Part shown: piece by piece, positions 14,825-17,299 of the stretch
How the letters are laid out: every line of letters begins with the position of its first letter
How positions within the stretch are numbered: the stretch's first letter is position 1
Source: JASFJH01 sp050117725
Lineage (GTDB): Bacteria; Pseudomonadota; Gammaproteobacteria; AKS1
Reading direction: 5' to 3'
NCBI GenBank assembly: GCA_050117725.1
Contig: JASFME010000021.1
Span: 1 to 17,299 of the forward strand
DNA: 17,299 nucleotides
Position numbers and translations under genes: made by a program
The notes under the pieces: model-generated
The model's input: the letters and a program-made list of their open reading frames with translations, nothing else
What the model was told of the DNA's origin: nothing
Databases searched by the model: none

Positions 14825-17299
14825 ATGTCGTCTTTCCTCAGATACACCTTCTTCCTCTCGCTTTTATTATCCTCACCATTCCTGTTAGCCAGTACTGCAC
14901 TCGAAGATCTCGAAGCAGGAACCGCCTACCTGAAAAAACAGAACGCTCCGAGGGCACTGGAAATGCTCAGGCAGGCCAACGACAAGGTCGAGCAGGGTGA
15001 ACAACTGGCCAACGCTAAATATATTGAACTCCGGATCTCCCTGGCCACAGCATACCTTTATACCGGCAATATGCCTGAAGCCGAAAACATCGCCCTGGCC
15101 CTCCTACCGAAAGTGAAGAATCGTTACGGGGAAAAGTCACTGGAATACGCGACCACGCTCGAGATGGTAGCCCTGCCGAGAAATTTGTCAGGACGATACG
15201 ATGAAGCACTGGAATATTATGAACAACTGGTTGAGCTCCACCGGCATATCAATCAAGCTCCGCCCGCCTACCGTGCACGGATACTGTCCACGAAATCGCT
15301 CATCCACAAGGAACTTGGCCAGTTTCTGAAGGCCTTGCTGGCAGAAGAGGCAGCCCTGGCGATCCTGCTGGAAAAATCCCCCCAAGGTAGCGATGCGGCC
15401 ATTAATTCACTGGTGCAACTTGGGTATCTTGCCGGACAACTTGGCGATAGCGAGGCACAACTGAGGTACTTGCAACAACAGTACGATATGGCCGTCAACC
15501 TGTATGGTGCGGATCATGCAGACAGCCGTCGGGCGAAAGAGTGGCTGGATACGAGGCAAAAAGAGCGACAAAACATTCTAGCAGGCAATGATAGCGACGC
15601 TCTGGGCAATTTCAGCCTGGATGTAGTAAATATGGGGAGATTGGGTTTTCCCGCGGATGAGGCAAAGAATCTCGCCAAAGCGTCCCGGCAATTCGGTGCC
15701 GATCACCCGCTTACCCTTACAGCAATGGCTAAATACGCTGATTCGCTAACAATATATGGTGAAGCAGAGAAGGCGATCACCTATTACAGGATATGTATAG
15801 AAAGAAATGAGGCCGCATCAGGTGAACTGAATGCTGATATTGCCAGCCTTTACCTGCGATTAAGCAATGCGCATAACAATATCTTTACCGGCGACAAATG
15901 GAAAACACATCGCCCAAAAGCAATCGAGTATTCAAAAAAGGCAGTGGATGCATACTCAAAGCTTTATGGTGACGATCACGTCCGTACTATTGTTGCCCTT
16001 AATCACCATTGGCAGTTTACACGGTTCTCAAAAGAGAATGATCAAGCAAGTTTTCACCTGGCTCTGCGTACCTGGAAGGCTTATACAGATCTGGAGAAAA
16101 AAATACTGCCCTATATGAGCAAACAACAACGAACCGGTTTTCGTCAAAACTTCAGCGGCTTGCAGGACAATTTTCTCGAATCTGCATGGGTTATAAGCAG
16201 AAAAATACAACACGAAAATGCTTTTGGTGAATCCCGTTACTGGGAACAACTAGATAAAAATATCAAAGAGTTCGAAATCGCTGATTCATTTGAAGAGATG
16301 AATGCGGCTCTCGACAAACAAAACAAGGCACTGGAAGCTGCGCAAAAGAAAGACGCGGAAGCAAGAAAGAACCGTGATATAAAGAGACAACTAGTTGTGA
16401 ACAGGCTTTATGACGAATGGATTAACTATAAAGGCGGTATCAGTGCTGTAGAAAATTCACTGAACATTGCCAGGCTCAACACGAATAACGAACAGCACAA
16501 GGCTCTAATCGACAAGCTGCTTGAAAAGAGGAAGAAACTGGCAAAGCTGCGTTCTTCTTCAGATAGCAATTCGACAACCCGGCTGTTTGCGGAACAGAAA
16601 GAAGTATCTTCAATACAGGAAATGCTGTTTAAAGAAATTCCCTCGCTAAGACTGGACGCACGTTTCAGCACAACTGATATTGTAAACAGCCTGGACAAGA
16701 ACTCTGTTTTTGTTGATTTTGCCAGATATTCAAATAGCGAGTACATAGTGTTTATCGTGGAACCAACAGGGAGGGTAGAGGTTCGCAGATTGACAGGCGA
16801 TATTGGAGGTTACCGGGGGGCGCAGATACAGGGTGGCATGAAGGGCGGCGATCAAATAAACGCCGGCATCAGAAACATAAGGAATAATATTGATGGAATT
16901 ATTGACGGCACCGTTGAATTCGAAGGATCCGATAGTTTATTGCTTGCAGATCTGAACAATCTTTATGATGCAGTTCTGTTACCGATAGAGGATATAACAA
17001 GCAAGTATGAAACACTCATCCTGTCTCCTGACGGGTTACTGACGTTGATTCCATTTTCTATTCTAAATAACAAAAGAACAGGAAAATACCTGGTTGAAAG
17101 CCATACGATTCGCAGCATACCATCGGCCCGGGAATGGTTGAGACTTCGTAATAAAAGCACGGGATTGAGAAGAATTTCTTCTCCTGCGATTTATGCAAAC
17201 CCTGACTTTAACGCCGGGAGTAAAACCGTTCCGGTTCAATGTGCCTCGAAACACCCAAACAGATCGGCACGCGAAATATTATTAAAGACCTTCAAGGAA
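14825..17299 (+). CDS. Secreted TPR protein with C-terminal CHAT (caspase-like) domain, cut by right edge
   Basis: One open frame runs without a stop from ATG 14825 to the window end (825 codons). The N-terminus has a Sec-type signal peptide: Arg6, a hydrophobic core of about residues 9-21 and a possible cleavage after STA (23-25), with no lipobox cysteine. About 30-460 is helical with TPR units of the kinesin-light-chain type, including YGADH (near 227), FGADHP (near 290) and YGDDH (near 381). A charged, coiled-coil-like stretch follows (about 480-550). From about 705 comes the start of a CHAT domain: LYDAVLLPIEDI, the SPDGLLTLIPFSIL block (about 734-747), SHTIRSIPSAREWL and AIYANPDF. The catalytic His and Cys of CHAT proteases would lie beyond the window, so activity cannot be judged. 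The Shine-Dalgarno is weak. The function is unknown; a periplasmic protease or signalling scaffold is inference. Confidence 0.85.
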   Translation, partial: MSSFLRYTFFLSLLLSSPFLLASTALEDLEAGTAYLKKQNAPRALEMLRQANDKVEQGEQLANAKYIELRISLATAYLYTGNMPEAENIALALLPKVKNRYGEKSLEYATTLEMVALPRNLSGRYDEALEYYEQLVELHRHINQAPPAYRARILSTKSLIHKELGQFLKALLAEEAALAILLEKSPQGSDAAINSLVQLGYLAGQLGDSEAQLRYLQQQYDMAVNLYGADHADSRRAKEWLDTRQKERQNILAGNDSDALGNFSLDVVNMGRLGFPADEAKNLAKASRQFGADHPLTLTAMAKYADSLTIYGEAEKAITYYRICIERNEAASGELNADIASLYLRLSNAHNNIFTGDKWKTHRPKAIEYSKKAVDAYSKLYGDDHVRTIVALNHHWQFTRFSKENDQASFHLALRTWKAYTDLEKKILPYMSKQQRTGFRQNFSGLQDNFLESAWVISRKIQHENAFGESRYWEQLDKNIKEFEIADSFEEMNAALDKQNKALEAAQKKDAEARKNRDIKRQLVVNRLYDEWINYKGGISAVENSLNIARLNTNNEQHKALIDKLLEKRKKLAKLRSSSDSNSTTRLFAEQKEVSSIQEMLFKEIPSLRLDARFSTTDIVNSLDKNSVFVDFARYSNSEYIVFIVEPTGRVEVRRLTGDIGGYRGAQIQGGMKGGDQINAGIRNIRNNIDGIIDGTVEFEGSDSLLLADLNNLYDAVLLPIEDITSKYETLILSPDGLLTLIPFSILNNKRTGKYLVESHTIRSIPSAREWLRLRNKSTGLRRISSPAIYANPDFNAGSKTVPVQCASKHPNRSAREILLKTFKE

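Noticed and set aside
14825..17299. Broken gene or frameshift in the TPR-CHAT region
   Set aside because: I translated every line from 14825 to 17299; the frame is continuous and the protein features follow in the expected order. It is simply cut by the window edge.
14825..17299. Direct equivalent of the type III-E CRISPR TPR-CHAT protease
   Set aside because: This protein has an export signal, and no CRISPR array or Cas gene is in the window; only the general domain pairing is shared.

Overview
The window looks like the chromosome of a free-living gammaproteobacterium with fairly high GC. The gene order yceD-rpmF-plsX-fabH-fabD-fabG-acpP-fabF, followed by pabC-mltG-tmk-holB-pilZ-tatD, is the conserved gammaproteobacterial fatty-acid/housekeeping island. 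The PilZ protein is the type IV pilus form known from Pseudomonas relatives, which suggests a cell with type IV pili. I cannot name a genus.

Layout. Positions 1-2218, minus strand: a two-gene operon for a two-subunit biotin carboxylase/carboxyltransferase. It has a PycA/AccC-like subunit and the N-terminal part of an OadA/PycB-like subunit that runs off the left edge. Positions 2219-2406 hold divergent promoters. Positions 2407-8692, plus strand: yceD and rpmF (50S ribosome), then plsX, fabH, fabD, fabG, acpP and fabF (type II fatty acid synthesis and the first step of phospholipid synthesis). acpP has its own likely promoter and a strong terminator behind it. Positions 8768-10948: pabB and pabC, the chorismate-to-p-aminobenzoate steps of folate synthesis. 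Positions 10961-14815: mltG, tmk, holB, pilZ and tatD, tightly packed and partly overlapping (cell wall, dTMP kinase, clamp-loader delta prime, pilus regulation, TatD nuclease). Positions 14825-17299: a large secreted TPR protein with the start of a CHAT (caspase-like) domain, cut by the right edge.

How the genes work together. The left operon would make oxaloacetate from pyruvate (or act as a related carboxylase). The fab genes run malonyl-ACP formation (FabD), the first condensation (FabH), keto reduction (FabG) and elongation (FabF) on AcpP, and PlsX draws acyl chains off for phospholipids. pabB-pabC feed folate, whose one-carbon units make dTMP, which Tmk then phosphorylates for the replisome that HolB serves. 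The only part that does not belong to this conserved island is the TPR-CHAT gene at the right end. It starts 9 bases after tatD and its base composition becomes clearly AT-richer towards its 3' end, so it is the best candidate for accessory or poorly described biology here.

No gap of more than 300 bases lacks a gene. I saw no tRNA, rRNA, insertion sequence, CRISPR array or prophage gene.
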